A DNA stretch of 64,000 nucleotides, taken from contig DATKEN010000168.1 of assembly GCA_035512155.1 (NCBI GenBank), forward strand, positions 6,770 to 70,769. The letters are read 5' to 3'. Origin of the DNA: JABCYV01 sp035512155. Its GTDB lineage: Bacteria > Acidobacteriota > Terriglobia > Terriglobales > Acidobacteriaceae. The notes beneath the pieces were generated by a model. It ran no database searches. It was given only the letters and a program-made list of their open reading frames with translations, and had not been told where the DNA came from. A program made the translations under genes and the position numbers. Of the stretch, positions 17,694-25,954 are shown piece by piece (position 1 is the stretch's first letter; every line of letters begins with the position of its first letter).

Positions 17694-17819
17694 CGTTGGC
17701 GTCGCGACCGGGCAGATACAACGCTTGTTCTGGAGGCCGAGTCGTGCTAGAAACGCCGGAGGAGAGTAAAATCTCCAGTGCCGGATTATCTCTGGAAAGC
17801 TTTGACACTGGAAACCTTG

Positions 17820-18221
17820 ATGAGCGCGCGCAATCGAGCCCCAGCCAAGTCTGATAAGGCCGCTGACGTATTGATCCCGGAAAAACTTTATTTCCGCATC
17901 GGGGAAGTGGCGGGTCTCTGTCGCCTGCCCGCGTATGTTCTGCGATTTTGGGAAACCGAATTTCCCCAGCTCAAGCCGGTGAAGAGCAGCACCGGCCAGC
18001 GCATGTATCGCCGCAAGGACGTCGAAAGCATTCTTCGCATCAAGCAGCTTCTTTACGAGGAAGGATTTACCATCCCTGGTGCGCGCCAGCACCTCCGGGC
18101 CGACGGCAAGAACGACAAGAAGCAGCCACCCCTGCCTTTCCCGGCGCGATCAGCCGCTGACTTGAGGCACGTCCGCCAGGGCTTGCGCGAGATTCTGACC
18201 ATGCTTTCCCCTCGACGTTGA
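17820..18221 (+). CDS. MerR-family transcriptional regulator
   Basis: 133 aa from ATG 17820; a GTG at 17778 would add 14 residues. The MerR winged-helix domain is clear at residues 20-92: YFRIGEVAGLCRLPAYVLRFWE, FPQLKPVKSSTGQRMYRRKDVE, ILRIKQLLYEEGFTIPGARQHL. The C-terminus (about 40 residues) is short and basic and lacks a metal-binding Cys pattern, so it belongs to the short MerR group found in many Gram-negatives near ihfA/pheT. Neither of those genes is here. DNA target and effector unknown. Confidence 0.88.
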   Translation: MSARNRAPAKSDKAADVLIPEKLYFRIGEVAGLCRLPAYVLRFWETEFPQLKPVKSSTGQRMYRRKDVESILRIKQLLYEEGFTIPGARQHLRADGKNDKKQPPLPFPARSAADLRHVRQGLREILTMLSPRR

Positions 18222-18280
18222 GGTCGAGGTTGTTTCTGTCCTCCCTGCGTCGATCCCTTTTGTGATAAGTGGCGGTTGAG

Positions 18281-18309
18281 TTGACAACTCTGCCCCTGGA
18301 GCTTAATTT
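18281..18309 (+). promoter_or_regulatory. Sigma-70 type promoter for the BON-domain gene
   Basis: A perfect TTGACA (18281-18286), a 17-base spacer and TAATTT (18304-18309) stand 28 bases upstream of the GTG start at 18337. Spacing and position fit a housekeeping promoter well. Confidence 0.55.
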
Positions 18310-18336
18310 GCTTGGGATTAGGCGAAGGAGGAATCC

Positions 18337-18906
18337 GTGAGAATGGTCGCGCTCGCCCTGATTTTGGTACTCGCGCCCGCTACCTGGCAAATGGCGGCTG
18401 CGCAGAATTCAGCTGCGAAAACAGCAGCCCCCACCCAATTAAGCGACAAAGCAATCCAGCGAATCATAAAAGAAGTGCATCACGAATTGGTTTTGCTCCC
18501 CTTTTATGGTGTTTTCGACAACCTTGCATATAAGGTCGATGGTGACGGTACAGTGACCCTTCTCGGTCAGACAGTTAGGCCGACCTTGAAGTCCGACGCC
18601 GAGAACGTGGTAAAGCGAATTGAAGGGGTGGAACGGGTGGTAAATCAGATCGAGGTATTGCCTTTATCGCCCAACGATGACCGCATCCGGCGCGCCGTGT
18701 TCCGGGCGATCTATGGAAATGATGTACTCAGTCAATATGAATTGCGGGCCGTTCCCCCAATACACATTATTGTGAAAAACGGCAATGTCACTCTGGAAGG
18801 CGCAGTCGCGAGGCAGATGGACAAACAGATCGCGGAAATGCAGACCAAGAGTGTCTCGGGCGTCTTCTCTGTAACCAACAACCTGCAGGTGGATGAGGGC
18901 AAGTGA
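18337..18906 (+). CDS. Exported protein with two BON domains
   Basis: 189 aa from GTG 18337, which has AGGAGG 5 bases upstream; the ATG two codons later lacks that spacing. A signal peptide spans residues 1-22 (ending AAAQ). Two BON (bacterial OsmY and nodulation) domains follow: about 40-110 (VDGDGTVTLLGQTVRPTLKSDAENVVKRIEGV) and 115-187 (IHIIVKNGNVTLEGAVARQMDKQIAE). BON proteins bind phospholipid at the periplasmic face and protect against osmotic or envelope stress, as OsmY does. It is monocistronic with its own promoter. Confidence 0.88.
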   Translation: MRMVALALILVLAPATWQMAAAQNSAAKTAAPTQLSDKAIQRIIKEVHHELVLLPFYGVFDNLAYKVDGDGTVTLLGQTVRPTLKSDAENVVKRIEGVERVVNQIEVLPLSPNDDRIRRAVFRAIYGNDVLSQYELRAVPPIHIIVKNGNVTLEGAVARQMDKQIAEMQTKSVSGVFSVTNNLQVDEGK

Positions 18907-19191
18907 CGATGTCAGTCGTGGAATGAATCGAAGGCGTTAAGCCTTTCATACATTTCGTTTGCGATTGTCCTACATGCACATGAGTTGTCGATGTGCCTGC
19001 CGACGATAGTGTTCGAAGGTAACCCGCAGCCTGATTACTCGCGGTTACTGACGTGCGAGAATTCCCACTTCGATTCGCTTTCCCATACGCAAGACTTTTC
19101 ACTTTCCAGCCAGATAGATCAAAGACTTTGAACTGTTGCAGCGGTTTAGATTGGCGTTGAGACTGCATCACCGCAAATGAGCGCCTCACTC

Positions 19192-19614
19192 ATGAAAAAC
19201 CAAACTTTCCGTGTTGCATTCTGCTGCTTAATTCTGGTCGCAGTGTCTGTTGCGCAGAACTCTACCGAAGGCTCAACCAGGGTCGTGGACAAAAAGTTCC
19301 TGCTGTTAACCGCGCTATCTGCAGGCGGCACATTCGCCGATTCCTACACTACGACGTGGGCGATTCAGAATTGGAAGAACACTCCGCCCGGGCAATCTCG
19401 AGCCTGCAATGTCGAGTCCGAGTCTCCCTGGTTATATGGAACGCATCCCACAGTTGGACGCGCGTACGCGGTGGCGGCCAGCAAAAGTATTGGCGCCACA
19501 GTCGCTGCCTATTACCTGAAGAAACATCATTCTCGATTGTGGAGTCTTCCTATGGCCATCAACGCAGGCTTGAGTATCCAGGGAATGAGTCACAATCTGG
19601 CCACTTGCAATTGA
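19192..19614 (+). CDS. Hypothetical exported or membrane-anchored protein
   Basis: 140 aa if started at ATG 19192; ATG 19177 adds five residues. Neither has a good ribosome site. An N-terminal signal segment (VAFCCLILVAVSVAQ) is followed by a hydrophobic stretch (FLLLTALSAGGTFADSYTTTW). Two amphipathic or hydrophobic helices come later (AVAASKSIGATVAAYYLKK, LPMAINAGLSIQGM). The pattern suggests a small membrane protein with about three helices. I recognise the general type from acidobacteria but not a named family. Confidence 0.55.
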   Translation: MKNQTFRVAFCCLILVAVSVAQNSTEGSTRVVDKKFLLLTALSAGGTFADSYTTTWAIQNWKNTPPGQSRACNVESESPWLYGTHPTVGRAYAVAASKSIGATVAAYYLKKHHSRLWSLPMAINAGLSIQGMSHNLATCN

Positions 19615-19624
19615 GCTGCTGAAG

Positions 19625-19681
19625 GAGTCGTGAGCGAAGCGGAAGCCCGCTGACGAAATCCTGAGCGAAGCGAAGAATCTC
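19625..19681. repeat. REP-like direct repeat with TGAGCGAAGCG units
   Basis: Two copies of the motif TGAGCGAAGC (near 19632 and 19661) lie between the hypothetical gene and tRNA-Pro. The same core appears in the GTCATCCTGAGCGNAG elements around 62133 and 62888, so this belongs to a dispersed intergenic repeat family. Confidence 0.4.
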
Positions 19682-19707
19682 TGTCCGAGCCTAGATCTCT
19701 TCAAAAT

Positions 19708-19784
19708 TGGTCGGGACGGGCAGATTTGAACTGCCGACCCCTCGCACCCCAAGCGAGTGCTCTACCAGGCTGAGCCACGTCCCG
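19708..19784 (-). tRNA. tRNA-Pro (anticodon GGG)
   Basis: On the minus strand the 77-base gene has a 7-bp acceptor stem (CGGGACG with CGTCCCG), a D-arm GCTC-AGCCTGGTA-GAGC, an anticodon stem CTCGC/GCGAG with a 7-base loop TTGGGGT giving anticodon GGG, and a T-arm GGCAG-TTCAAAT-CTGCC. The discriminator A is followed by an encoded CCA (19710-19708). It reads proline codons CCC and CCU. No integrated element flanks it. Confidence 0.95.
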
Positions 19785-19900
19785 ACGGCAGGAATCCGCT
19801 GCGTCCAAGTTGCAGGCCAGCGGAGGGGTTGACACAAAGAATTTTACACCAGCCTGGGATTTCGTGCGGACTCTAGATCGCCGCAAAATCGATCTGCATT

Positions 19901-22390
19901 CTATCTGTGCCGGCGCGCTGATCGTCGGGTTAGCTGGGGCTCGTTGTAAACAGCAAACTGAAGTTTCTTTTCCACCGGGTCGATGCGATCCAGGAGCACT
20001 CGGATCTTCTGTCCCAATGCGTAGATCTTGCGACTGCGTTGGCCGATAATCTCGCGGGTGTTTTCGTGGTAGGTGTAGCGATCGTCGGTGAGTGAGTCGA
20101 GTGGAACCAGACCCTCAACGAAAAGATCGGTCAGCTCGACGAAGAATCCAAACTTGGTCACGCTGATGATCAAGCCGTCGAAGTCCTCGCCGACGCGATC
20201 CTGCATGAACTTCACTTTCTTCCATTCCATCAACTCGCGCTCGGCTTCATCGGCGCGGCGCTCGGCGCGGCTGGACTCGTCGGCGATGTCATGAAGTTCT
20301 TCGAGCGAGATGGGCCCGCCCATCGGCGCGATAAGTGCAGGTTCACGACGCTTTGACCAAGGCGTCGCGCCCACATTAGTCCTTGATGGCGAAACGCCAA
20401 CCGGAACGGTTCCTTCCCAGCGTTCGGCGGACTCGCGCAGCACGTCTTTCAGGATTCGGTGCACAATTAGATCGGGATATCGGCGGATCGGTGAGGTGAA
20501 ATGCGTGTACGTCGTTGCTGCCAATGCAAAGTGACCCAGGTTCTCTTCCGAGTACCGCGCTTGTTTGAGTGAGCGCAGCATCAGGAACGAAAGAATTCGC
20601 TCTTCCGGTTTGCCCGCAATCTTTTCTGTGAGCTTCTGATACATGCGCGGCGTGATATGCACTTCTTTGGGAACCTCAATTTCCCTCGTCCGCTTGCCAG
20701 TCCCGTAATTGGCGCGGCGATCGGTCTTGGGTTGGACGCGATGAATGGGAAGGGCGCCGACGCCCAGGGAGTAACCGAAAGTTGCGGCGATGATTTCGAA
20801 GTCGTATACCCGCTTGGCGTCGGGTTTCTCGTGTATGCGATAGAGCGACGCGACACGCTTGTTTTCCAGGTATTGTGCGACGCTCTCATTGGCCGAAAGC
20901 ATGAATTCCTCAATTAGGCGGTTAGCGATTTTGCGCTCGGAGCGGGTGATGCTCTTCATCAATCCAAATTCGTCGAACTCAATCACCGGCTCAGGCAGAT
21001 CGAAGTCGATGGAACCGCGACGCTCGCGTTTGCGATTCAGAATGAGGGCGAGATCACGCATTAGTTCAAATACTGGGACCAGTTCGGCATAGCGCTTTCG
21101 CGCGCCGGCGTCTCCCTCGAGCACAGCGGTGACGTCGGTGTAAGTCATGCGCTCGCTGGACCGGATAATACCTTCGCATAACTCATAACCGGCAATCTCC
21201 CCGCGATGATCAATTTCCATCACGCAGGACAACACCAGGCGGTCTACCTGTGGACGAAGGCTGCAGATGTCCGTTGATAGTTCGAGGGGCAGCATGGGCA
21301 CGGCGCGGTCTGGAAAGTAGACGCTCGTGCCGCGCAGGCGCGCTTCGTGATCGAGCGCAGAATCGGGGCTGACGTAGTTGGCCACGTCCGCGATGTGCAC
21401 TTGCAGCTCAAAGTTGCCGTTATCCAGGCGGCGGACTGTCACTGCATCATCGAAGTCACGCGCTGTCTCACCGTCAATTGTGACGATAGGAAAAGCGCGA
21501 AAGTCGCGGCGTTTGTGCAGCTCTGCAGCAGGAATGATCGGTTCCGCGTGTTGGGCTTCATCGAGTACGTCAGGCGGAAACTGATGCGGCAGGTGGAACT
21601 TGCGGATCATGATTTCGACGTCGACGCCGAAGTCATCCTGATAGCCCAGTATCTCGACCACTCGGCCACGCGGATTCTGAGTAGCAGTGGGCCAGTCAGT
21701 GATCTCGACGTCAACCACGACATTTTCCAGATCGTCCCAGTTGGTGCGCCCTGCAGCTTCTTTGCCGAGAACGCGATGAACGGATTTCTTACGTTTGCCC
21801 GCGGTCTCTCTGGTTTCGTAATTCGCAGTTTTTCTCAGATCTTCCGGGAATTCCGTTCCCGGGGGGATGATGATTTCCTGAGAGATTTTCTGATCGATCG
21901 GGGTGACATAGTTGCGGCGCTGACCATAGTGAAAAATTCCAACCACGGTGGCATGAGCTCGGTCGAGGGAGCGAATGATGCGCCCTTCGGCCCGGCCATC
22001 CGGACGGATGTTACCCACGTCGACCAGCACGCGGTCGCCATGCATCGCTGATCCGACCGCGGGCGGGGGAATGAAAATGTCTCCGGCGACGCGAGCCTTC
22101 ATGCGCTCATCCAGAGATGTGGGATCGGGAATGACAAAACCGAAACCGTCGCGATGCATGCTTAGCCTTCCGACCACCATGTTTTTGCCCGAAGGTGCCT
22201 GTGGAATGGCGTAACGGTCAGAATCAATCCGTTGAAGCTGACCACCTCCCACCAGACGCTCGAGCCGGTCGGTGAGTTCGGCCCGAGCGTCGCCCCCGTG
22301 CAGTCCCAGTTCCCGTACCAGTTGCTTGAAACCAGCAGTGCGCTTGGGTTGCTGCTCGATCTTCTTCAGAATAGAGGAATCGGAAAGCAT
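19901..22390 (-). CDS. rnr: Ribonuclease R
   Basis: 829 aa, close to E. coli RNase R. The order is an N-terminal helix-turn-helix (to about residue 65), cold-shock OB domains, the RNB catalytic domain with the metal-binding acidic motif DGETARDFDDAVTV, and a C-terminal S1 domain (VGEDFDGLIISVTKFGFFVEL). It is a processive 3'-5' exoribonuclease that unwinds structured RNA and acts in mRNA and rRNA quality control. The C-terminal basic tail is short (ending RRSARRHR). It starts 34 bases after the DinB gene on the same strand, so both may share a transcript. No ribosome site stands out at the ATG. Confidence 0.95.
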   Translation of the reverse strand: MLSDSSILKKIEQQPKRTAGFKQLVRELGLHGGDARAELTDRLERLVGGGQLQRIDSDRYAIPQAPSGKNMVVGRLSMHRDGFGFVIPDPTSLDERMKARVAGDIFIPPPAVGSAMHGDRVLVDVGNIRPDGRAEGRIIRSLDRAHATVVGIFHYGQRRNYVTPIDQKISQEIIIPPGTEFPEDLRKTANYETRETAGKRKKSVHRVLGKEAAGRTNWDDLENVVVDVEITDWPTATQNPRGRVVEILGYQDDFGVDVEIMIRKFHLPHQFPPDVLDEAQHAEPIIPAAELHKRRDFRAFPIVTIDGETARDFDDAVTVRRLDNGNFELQVHIADVANYVSPDSALDHEARLRGTSVYFPDRAVPMLPLELSTDICSLRPQVDRLVLSCVMEIDHRGEIAGYELCEGIIRSSERMTYTDVTAVLEGDAGARKRYAELVPVFELMRDLALILNRKRERRGSIDFDLPEPVIEFDEFGLMKSITRSERKIANRLIEEFMLSANESVAQYLENKRVASLYRIHEKPDAKRVYDFEIIAATFGYSLGVGALPIHRVQPKTDRRANYGTGKRTREIEVPKEVHITPRMYQKLTEKIAGKPEERILSFLMLRSLKQARYSEENLGHFALAATTYTHFTSPIRRYPDLIVHRILKDVLRESAERWEGTVPVGVSPSRTNVGATPWSKRREPALIAPMGGPISLEELHDIADESSRAERRADEAERELMEWKKVKFMQDRVGEDFDGLIISVTKFGFFVELTDLFVEGLVPLDSLTDDRYTYHENTREIIGQRSRKIYALGQKIRVLLDRIDPVEKKLQFAVYNEPQLTRRSARRHR

Positions 22391-22424
22391 TAGAACTCAG
22401 GCTCGAGGCCCCGGCTGTGGGCTG

Positions 22425-22967
22425 TCAGCGGCTATTGCCGAAATACTTGTTCCGCAGAATGGTGCGATGATGCAGTTCATGCCCCGCGATTATGTAAGCC
22501 AGAGCCCTCACGCTGACTTCGCTCTCGTTGGCCACGCCGCGGCGCGTCCATGCAGGTTCGTCCAGGTTGTGGAACAGCGTCAAAGTTGCCCGGCGGACAC
22601 TGGCAAATTCCTCGACGACGTCCGAGAGACGACAGTGCTCGAACGGGCTGTAGCGAATATAGTCATCCTGCTCAAAGCCCTCGATCGGGGTTTTGTCATT
22701 GCGGGAGATGCGGAGGGCCCGATACGTAAAGATTCGCTCCGTGTCGGCAACGTGCCCGAGAACTTCTTTCACGTTCCACTTGCCCGGCGAGTAACGGAAG
22801 TCTCCATCTGCTTCGCTGCGAGAAGAGAGGAGCGCGATGGTCTCCGGAAGCTGTTTTTCTAGCGCGACCAAAATGTCGTCATGCACTACCAACGAGACGT
22901 AACGCTCATAGTAGGGCGCATATTCACGAGGCTCGGGCCGCATGCTGACTGCTATGGTTGATTTCAT
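22425..22967 (-). CDS. DinB-family metalloenzyme-like protein
   Basis: 180 aa; starting at the second Met (22943) would give MRPEPREYAPYYERYV, a common opening of this family, so the true start is uncertain. It is a four-helix DinB_2-like protein with the metal-binding histidine pattern: WNVKEVLGHVADTERIF, then YIIAGHELHHRTIL near the C-terminus (three His positions). DinB-like proteins include thiol-dependent S-transferases and many uncharacterised members. It lies immediately upstream of rnr on the same strand. Cytoplasmic. Confidence 0.85.
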   Translation of the reverse strand: MKSTIAVSMRPEPREYAPYYERYVSLVVHDDILVALEKQLPETIALLSSRSEADGDFRYSPGKWNVKEVLGHVADTERIFTYRALRISRNDKTPIEGFEQDDYIRYSPFEHCRLSDVVEEFASVRRATLTLFHNLDEPAWTRRGVANESEVSVRALAYIIAGHELHHRTILRNKYFGNSR

Positions 22968-23065
22968 GGTTATCAGAATACCTGAGTTGACCGACCACGG
23001 CGAAGACGATTCTGGAAGCGCGGGAAAGCCAGGGGAACGTGTTAGGTACCGTGCGGCTTATGTTT

Positions 23066-24904
23066 CTAATTCAGTCCCAGCTGGGTCAGCTTCACGGCGC
23101 AGTGGATATTTCCGTTGCAACCGCCAACATTCACGTTGGTTTGCAGAGTGCTGAAATACACGCTGGACGCTTGACCACTAGCGCTGACGTCGTCGAAGAT
23201 GATGGCACTAACCCCACCCGAATAGTTGACCCCGCTAAGGCTTCCGGTAATCGTAATATTACTGATGTCATCGGTGCGAATTACTCCATTCGGGGCCGCA
23301 CCAACAACGCCGCTAATTATTATGTCGTGATCTCCGCCACCAAAGTTCACACTCGGATTGAAGATTTCGGTAATCGGAGTACAAGGGTTTCCCGCCGCTG
23401 TGCCGCGAGGGATCGTACCTGTGGTAGCGGAGTTCATAGTTGGGTACGCAGTAAACCCAATCCAATAGAAAGCAGCGGCGGTGCTGCCCGCCACTGTGCC
23501 ACAGACGTAGAGGTGGCCGTTGGCGGGGGTCGCACCGAAATAGTTGTTGTCAAAGTCGCCGGAGTGAATGTCCACGTCGGTGGTGATATTACCCACGCTG
23601 CCCCGGCCCACGTGGACGCGCACCAGCCCCGTGAGGTCTGACTCTAGCTGGGCGACTACTGCACTAGCACCCGCGGTCCCGTCGTTGCCTGAGAAAGCGT
23701 ATACCCTCCCGCTGATGCTGTTGCTGTCGAAAAGGATGGAATCGGGAATCCCATAGGATCCTCCGCTCGCGTTGCAATTAGCGCCCGTACCCGTGCGGCC
23801 GGGCGGATGGGCGACCGTGCAACCTCCACCACCGATCATCACTGGTCCCGCGGCCAGAGTCGGTGTTGTATTTGATCTGGCGTTGATAACCCAAAGTTCG
23901 CCGAGCTGATCACCCACGAAAAGGTGGCCACTGGGAAAGTCGTAGACTGGGCCGTTGGGCGTGGCCGCTGCGCCGCCGGTGCCGGCGACGGGCAGGGCAA
24001 AGCTCCACAACACAGCAGGCTGATTGTTCAACGCGCATCTAAAGACACAACTAATCTTGTAAATGTTACCGTCGTCGGTGCCCACAAAAGCTTTGTCTGT
24101 CTCATAGTCGACCCAAGGCGAAGCCAGTGTGGCCGTGGCCGTAGACGAGAGGGTAACGGACTTCAGGCATGAGCTGGTGTTCAAGCAACCACCGCTAGCG
24201 ATTGGTGCCGCCGCTTTGGTGACCGTCCCCGCCGAAGGTCCCAAAGTCAGAATATGGAAAATCGCGGATGCGGCCGCACTTTCGACGTAAGCGACTTTCG
24301 TGCCGTCCAGGGAAATGACGGGGGAAGTCAAGACCGAGCCTCCGCTCGTGCTTCCGTTGTACGCCCAGTTGACGTTGGGGTTGGCACCACAGATTCCGCC
24401 TGCGCCGCTGTAAAGCTGATTTATCCCGACTATATTGGCTTGCCCGTTAGTCACGCCCGCAACGTTTAATGCGAACAGCGCATAGTCGTTGAGGCAGTCG
24501 GGGTTGGCATTAATGTCGAAACTGTACTTTGCGGGAAAATTGTTGGCAGCGACACTGCCTGCTCCCAGGGAAACGCTCCAATCTCTTTTCAGCGGTGGCT
24601 TTCTGCGCAGTGCCCAAGGCGTGTCCCCGAGACCGGCGGCGAGATCGTTCTCTGGACCGTAGCCGGCTTGACCTGACGACGAAGCCTCCCGATGAAAGTT
24701 ACGCGCTGCCAAGTGAAACAGAATGCGAGGCTCTGTCTTCGCCGCTTCGAGGTTGGCGGGACTTAATCCGCCGCTGACTACCAAATGGCGGTAGCTCCAA
24801 TCGAGCACGCGGCCGACATGTTGATGATTGGGTCCCTCCTGGACGGCAAGGCACAGAAGCGGCACAAAGAGAAGGAGGCAAAAATTGCGACGAAAGAGGT
24901 TCAT
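23066..24904 (-). CDS. Exported beta-propeller-like protein, unknown function
   Basis: 612 aa from ATG 24904 (GGGGCG upstream). The signal peptide ends about residue 21. The body is rich in Gly, Ala, Ser, Thr and Asn, with repeated short beta-strand patterns such as KAFVGTDDGNIYKI, GHLFVGDQLGELWVINA and GRVYAFSGNDG. These look like the blades of a PQQ/WD-type beta-propeller. About 14 Cys are spread in the loops and could form disulphides in the periplasm or outside the cell. No catalytic motif is recognised. It is monocistronic and divergent from bactofilin. Confidence 0.65.
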   Translation of the reverse strand: MNLFRRNFCLLLFVPLLCLAVQEGPNHQHVGRVLDWSYRHLVVSGGLSPANLEAAKTEPRILFHLAARNFHREASSSGQAGYGPENDLAAGLGDTPWALRRKPPLKRDWSVSLGAGSVAANNFPAKYSFDINANPDCLNDYALFALNVAGVTNGQANIVGINQLYSGAGGICGANPNVNWAYNGSTSGGSVLTSPVISLDGTKVAYVESAAASAIFHILTLGPSAGTVTKAAAPIASGGCLNTSSCLKSVTLSSTATATLASPWVDYETDKAFVGTDDGNIYKISCVFRCALNNQPAVLWSFALPVAGTGGAAATPNGPVYDFPSGHLFVGDQLGELWVINARSNTTPTLAAGPVMIGGGGCTVAHPPGRTGTGANCNASGGSYGIPDSILFDSNSISGRVYAFSGNDGTAGASAVVAQLESDLTGLVRVHVGRGSVGNITTDVDIHSGDFDNNYFGATPANGHLYVCGTVAGSTAAAFYWIGFTAYPTMNSATTGTIPRGTAAGNPCTPITEIFNPSVNFGGGDHDIIISGVVGAAPNGVIRTDDISNITITGSLSGVNYSGGVSAIIFDDVSASGQASSVYFSTLQTNVNVGGCNGNIHCAVKLTQLGLN

Positions 24905-25295
24905 ACTTCGCCCCGGAAAGGAGTGCGCTTTCCTCGAAACCTCCCTTTCTTGGACGCATTACAAGATTCAAGATTAAGGAAGGCTAGTCGAATATCCGGC
25001 GCCGGAAAAGCAGAGTGTATCACGTGAGTAAATCGGGTTCTGACAGCTCGATCCGTAGCCAGCCGATCGAATACCAGAAACCGTCGGAACGAATTTTACA
25101 TCGTGTGGATTACTTCTGGCTTCGGAGTGAAATGGGGACCGCCATGACGCGATCCCCGAACGTTCTGCATCTTTCGTAACCTCAATGAAAATGCTGATTT
25201 CCACAGCTTGAATTCAAGTTCACGGAGTACAATACGTTTGGTCAGTGAAATGCGTCCTGGCCCTGAATTCAACCCAAGGAAAGGATTTTTCCGAC
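24905..25295. other. Divergent intergenic region between the propeller protein and bactofilin
   Basis: About 391 bases. It must hold the promoters of both flanking genes. A minus-strand 76-codon open frame crosses part of it without a ribosome site and is not accepted. I see no repeat or clear promoter pair that I would defend. Confidence 0.4.
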
Positions 25296-25823
25296 ATGTG
25301 GAAGCCCACGAATCAGCCTATGACTCCAAGCCGGCCGAATGAGCCGGAGCGCCCTTCCATGGCTCCGCCTCCGGCGTCTACTATGAGCGAGCCCGCAACG
25401 ACGCCCCGTCCGGTTACAGCTACTACTAGCACCGCGGACCAGGCAACCATCGGAAAATCGCTGGTAATCAAGGGCGAAGTGACAGGTTCTGAATCGCTCT
25501 ATATTGACGGACGGGTGGAAGGCTCAATCAACTTGTCCGGCAACCGGGTCACCGTAGGACGAAATGGCGTAGTCTCGGCCAACATCAATGCCAGAGAGAT
25601 CGTAGTGCTGGGCAAGGTTCGCGGCAACCTGACCGCCAGCGACCGCGTCGATATACGTAGCGACGGATCGCTCACCGGCGACGTCGTGGCGGCGCGCATT
25701 TCAATCGAAGATGGCGCGTTCTTTAAGGGCGGTATTGATATTCGTAAAGCCGGCCAAAAACCCAACGGTGAAGAAGTAGTAAAGACGGCCGCATCGGCGG
25801 AAGCGGCTGCGGCCAGAGCTTAA
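25296..25823 (+). CDS. Bactofilin (polymer-forming cytoskeletal protein)
   Basis: About 175 aa from ATG 25296; a GTG at 25245 in the same frame is possible but less like the family. A Pro/Ser/Thr-rich disordered N-terminus (about 50 residues) precedes the bactofilin beta-helix, whose rungs show the period seen in VIKGEVTGSESLYIDGRVEG, INLSGNRVTVGRNGVVS and VVLGKVRGNLTASDRVDI. The tail is basic and Ala-rich. Bactofilins form nucleotide-independent filaments that localise envelope and cell-wall enzymes. It is convergent with murJ, which makes a cell-wall connection attractive, though that is position only. Confidence 0.9.
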   Translation: MWKPTNQPMTPSRPNEPERPSMAPPPASTMSEPATTPRPVTATTSTADQATIGKSLVIKGEVTGSESLYIDGRVEGSINLSGNRVTVGRNGVVSANINAREIVVLGKVRGNLTASDRVDIRSDGSLTGDVVAARISIEDGAFFKGGIDIRKAGQKPNGEEVVKTAASAEAAAARA

Positions 25824-25954
25824 GTTTTTCAGAGAAAGATGACGGCGGGCGCACTTAGGTAAGCTAAGCGTGTTCCGTCGTTTTGTCTTGTTGGGTCGAT
25901 GTTTCCAGCGGCAACTTTGCAAACTCGCAGAGTTGACCGAAGGCTAACAGCATT